Shown piece by piece: positions 53,818-56,114 of a DNA stretch of 56,114 nucleotides. Position numbers and translations under genes: made by a program. Origin of the DNA: Clostridiales bacterium GWF2_38_85 (GTDB taxonomy: Bacteria > Bacillota > Clostridia > Oscillospirales > CAG-382); NCBI GenBank assembly GCA_001797275.1, contig MGOY01000040.1:1-56114 (forward strand), read 5' to 3'. The notes under the pieces are model-generated. The model saw only the letters and a program-made list of their open reading frames with translations. It was not told the DNA's origin and did no database searches. Position 1 is the first letter of the stretch. The number at the start of each line of letters is the position of its first letter.

Positions 53818-55782
53818 ATGGATTACGTCAGTATAGCACTCTATAGCGCGATAGCATTGATAACACTTTACATATTGATTTTTAAAGTGCTTGGTTTACG
53901 TGTAATCAGCTCAAATGAAGTCGGTGTAATCGAAAAGTGGTGGAGCTTTAAAGGATCATTAAAAAACTCCATTATTGCCTTGAATGGCGAAGCAGGTTAT
54001 TCGCCTGATTTACTTCGTGGAGGTATCCATTTCAGATCGGTATTCATGTATAAAATACATAGATATCCTTTGATAACGATTCCACAGGGACAGATTGCTT
54101 ATGTATTTTCAAGAGACGGTGAACCGTTGAAGCCCACTCAGACTCTCGGCATGGTTGTACCTGATGCGGTTAACTTTCAGGATGTCCGCGGATTTTTGCA
54201 AAATGGCGGTCAAAGAGGCCCGCAACGCGGAATATTAAGAGAAGGTACATATGCAATTAACCTTGCTCAGTTTATAGTAATTACTTCTGATAGTATAAAA
54301 AGCATTTCAAGCACCAGAGAAGAAATAGCAATTATCAGCCGTATGCAGGATACATTGAAAGAACGTGCTGCATTCATCCCGATTATTATTATGGGCAGGG
54401 GCGGCGACCAGAGTGATCTTATGGGTATTGTTACGGTACATGACGGTAACACTATACCTCAGGGAGAAATAATTGCTCCGGATGTCGGTGACGGGCATTC
54501 AAGCTTTCAGGATCCTGAGAAATTTCTTACTCTTGGCGGTTGCCGCGGTAAACAGCTTCAGGTATTGACTGACGGTACATATTATATAAATCGTCTATTT
54601 GCAACAGTTGAATATCGTCCGAAGACAGTCGTCCCGATCGGATTCGTTGGTGTTGTTGTATCGTTTTACGGAGTCGAAGGTGTTGATACAACAGGTAGTG
54701 ATTACAAGCACGGCGAACTGGTTGGAAAAGGTTGTAAAGGTGTTCTTGAAAAGCCGCTTATGCCCGGTAAATATGCATTCAATACCGATGCAGGTAAGGT
54801 TGTTCTTGTTCCGACTACGAATATAATCCTGAAGTGGAATAAAGGCGAAACCGGGTCACATAAATATGATGAGAACCTGACTGAGGTTGACATAATTACA
54901 AAAGACGCATTCGAACCGGCTCTTCCGCTGTCTGTTGTTATGCATATAGATTACAAACAGGCGCCTTGGGTTATTCAACGTTTCGGCGATATCGGAATGC
55001 TGGTCAATCAATCACTTGACCCGCTTGTAAGTGCATACTTCAAAGATGTAGCACAAACGAAAACATTAATCCAGCTGATTCAGGAACGCAGTGAGATCCG
55101 TGAAAGAGCTGTCAGCGAGATGAAAAATAAGTTTGCAAAATACAATCTTGAGCTTGAAGAGGTTCTGATCGGTACACCGAGATCCGAGGTAGGAGATATT
55201 CAGATTGAAAATATCCTGACCCAGCTCCGTGACCGTCAGATAGCAGAAGAAAAGAAGGTTACCTACCAGAAGCAGCAGCAGGCTGCCGAAAGCGAGAAGT
55301 CGCTGCGTGAAGCTGAAGCCATTGCCGAACAACAAACCTTTCTTACCAAATCGAAAATCCAAATTGATATCGAGGCTAACAGCGGTGCGGCTCTTGCCCG
55401 CAAAGCTGAACAGGAAGCCGGTCAGATTATAGCTCTTGCTAAAGCAAATGCATCAAGGGTATCAATGGAAGGCGAAGCACAAGGCTCGAAGGAATCTGCA
55501 GTCGGTCTTGCACGCGCTAAGGCTATTGAAGCTCAGGTTAAAGCATACGGCGGTTCGGAATACAGACTTATCCAGGATATTGTCGAGAAGCTTTCGGATG
55601 CAATCAAGAATGCAAATGTTGATATAGTTCCGAAAACTGTCGTCAACATGGGCGGCGAGGGTGATAAAAACAGTAGCAATTCATCAATAATGGATACACT
55701 GCTTAAATTTATTACAATCGAAAAGCTCGGTGTAAACCTTCAGAATAAACTTGAGGAAACCAAAGACGAGAAGGTAAGTTAA
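53818..55782 (+). CDS. Large SPFH/flotillin-like membrane protein
   Basis: The 654 residues begin with a membrane helix (about 5-27), then SPFH/band 7 segments (SNEVGVIEKWWSFKGS, VVVSFYGVEGVD, VVPIGFVG) and a long C-terminal coiled coil rich in AEA/EAEAIAEQQ (about 450-580), ending in PKTVVNMGGEGDK and a tail. The SPFH region seems present in duplicated form, with RGGIHFRSVFMYKIHRYPLI and two similar segments FQDVRGFLQNGGQRGPQRG and FQDPEKFLTLGGCRGKQLQV, so it is longer than typical flotillins (about 500). Flotillins organise membrane microdomains. GGAGG precedes ATG. No NfeD partner is adjacent. Family secure, role inferred. Confidence 0.88.
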   Translation: MDYVSIALYSAIALITLYILIFKVLGLRVISSNEVGVIEKWWSFKGSLKNSIIALNGEAGYSPDLLRGGIHFRSVFMYKIHRYPLITIPQGQIAYVFSRDGEPLKPTQTLGMVVPDAVNFQDVRGFLQNGGQRGPQRGILREGTYAINLAQFIVITSDSIKSISSTREEIAIISRMQDTLKERAAFIPIIIMGRGGDQSDLMGIVTVHDGNTIPQGEIIAPDVGDGHSSFQDPEKFLTLGGCRGKQLQVLTDGTYYINRLFATVEYRPKTVVPIGFVGVVVSFYGVEGVDTTGSDYKHGELVGKGCKGVLEKPLMPGKYAFNTDAGKVVLVPTTNIILKWNKGETGSHKYDENLTEVDIITKDAFEPALPLSVVMHIDYKQAPWVIQRFGDIGMLVNQSLDPLVSAYFKDVAQTKTLIQLIQERSEIRERAVSEMKNKFAKYNLELEEVLIGTPRSEVGDIQIENILTQLRDRQIAEEKKVTYQKQQQAAESEKSLREAEAIAEQQTFLTKSKIQIDIEANSGAALARKAEQEAGQIIALAKANASRVSMEGEAQGSKESAVGLARAKAIEAQVKAYGGSEYRLIQDIVEKLSDAIKNANVDIVPKTVVNMGGEGDKNSSNSSIMDTLLKFITIEKLGVNLQNKLEETKDEKVS

Positions 55783-55795
55783 ACATTGAAGTATA

Positions 55796-55827
55796 TTATT
55801 CCGGCAGTGCAATCGCTGCCGGAATAA
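55796..55827 (+). terminator. Terminator of the SPFH gene
   Basis: Perfect 12-bp stem TTATTCCGGCAG / CTGCCGGAATAA with eight-base loop; A/T-rich on both sides. Confidence 0.85.
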
Positions 55828-56114
55828 TCATAAAATCAGTAAGAATATGTTGAAAATAAGAAGTAACCATTAACATGGGTGTAAAATAGTAATATAATAT
55901 AGCAAAAGAAGAAAATAATACTAAATATAAAAATCATATGTATATGTTTTGCTTAATTTGGTACTAATAAATGTTTTCTAAAATAAACAAAGAGTCATTC
56001 GTTATTAGTTGATGGTCTTTGAAACCTGCTAATAAAAGTCAAGTCCTAAATCAGAAAAATTATCATGTAAATAATGGGAGTGATCTGCAGAAAAATATGT
56101 ATAACAAAACTAAT
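55828..56114. other. AT-rich region without a gene at the right edge
   Basis: No coding frame is seen. ACTAATAAATG (55962-55972) and CATTCGTTATTAGT (about 55996-56009) form an inverted pair like the ends of family 1, perhaps a worn, short copy. Possible promoters for a gene beyond the window cannot be judged. Confidence 0.4.

Overview
The window is a low-GC chromosomal segment from a spore-forming anaerobe of the Clostridia, most likely Oscillospirales/Ruminococcaceae-like. This rests on gene content and order: spoVB-like flippase, mazG, HU, rqcP, yabP, yabQ, divIC and an S1 protein in one run; rnc, radical SAM and smc followed by ftsY and rdgB; cdaA-cdaR; recJ-rel-dtd-hemZ; and groES-groEL behind a CIRCE-like operator. 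AGGAGG-type ribosome sites and TTGACA/TATAAT promoters are clear throughout. The taxonomic placement is inference. I saw no tRNA, rRNA, phage genes, transposase or CRISPR array.

Layout. 1-6.6 kb: birA (minus), cheC-cheD, a leaderless Cu/Zn superoxide dismutase, a 49-residue unknown protein, an LRR_5 protein, a membrane-anchored M3 peptidase and nadA. 6.6-13.4 kb: an accessory minus-strand block with an ECF-like sigma factor carrying a long unknown C-terminal half and three secreted proteins with discoidin-like domains and C-terminal sorting-like tails. 13.4-42.3 kb: mostly plus-strand housekeeping genes in tight operons for translation release and rRNA methylation, DNA processing and topology, lipid synthesis, chromosome segregation, protein targeting, c-di-AMP, (p)ppGpp, D-amino-acid proofreading and haem-type radical SAM enzymes. 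42.4-47.1 kb: HU, ribosome rescue, spore-coat/cortex genes, cell division, an orphan fumarase alpha subunit, the ribosome hibernation factor and a zinc-ribbon protein. 47.2-55.8 kb: groES-groEL, a degenerate polysaccharide deacetylase, a repeat-riddled decayed stretch, a Gfo/Idh/MocA oxidoreductase, a NahK-like sugar kinase and a large SPFH/flotillin-type protein.

The most unusual layer is a set of short palindromic repeat families (about 30-190 bp, none encoding a transposase). Family 1 (ends TATATAAAACTAA..., about 105 bp, at least six copies), family 2 (ends near TATTTAATTGCCGC, three copies), family 3 (ends TATACTAATT and GAGAAATAGT, several copies) and family 4 (ACCTCCAC/GTGGAGGT hairpin, two copies). 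They sit in gaps at gene 3' ends and in several cases supply the stop codon or last residues of the gene. Two unrelated proteins both end in TILN because family 1 begins there. A family 3 copy encodes the last six residues of a surface protein and seems to have removed the basic tail of its sorting signal. The family 4 copy carries the Shine-Dalgarno sequence of yabP inside a leader with two mutually exclusive pairings, which could be a translational switch.

Functional coupling: c-di-AMP (cdaA/cdaR) and (p)ppGpp (rel) synthesis, ribosome hibernation (hpf), ribosome quality control (rqcP) and chaperonins lie close together, as is common in this group. The surface-protein block and the extended sigma factor are the accessory part with the least known function.
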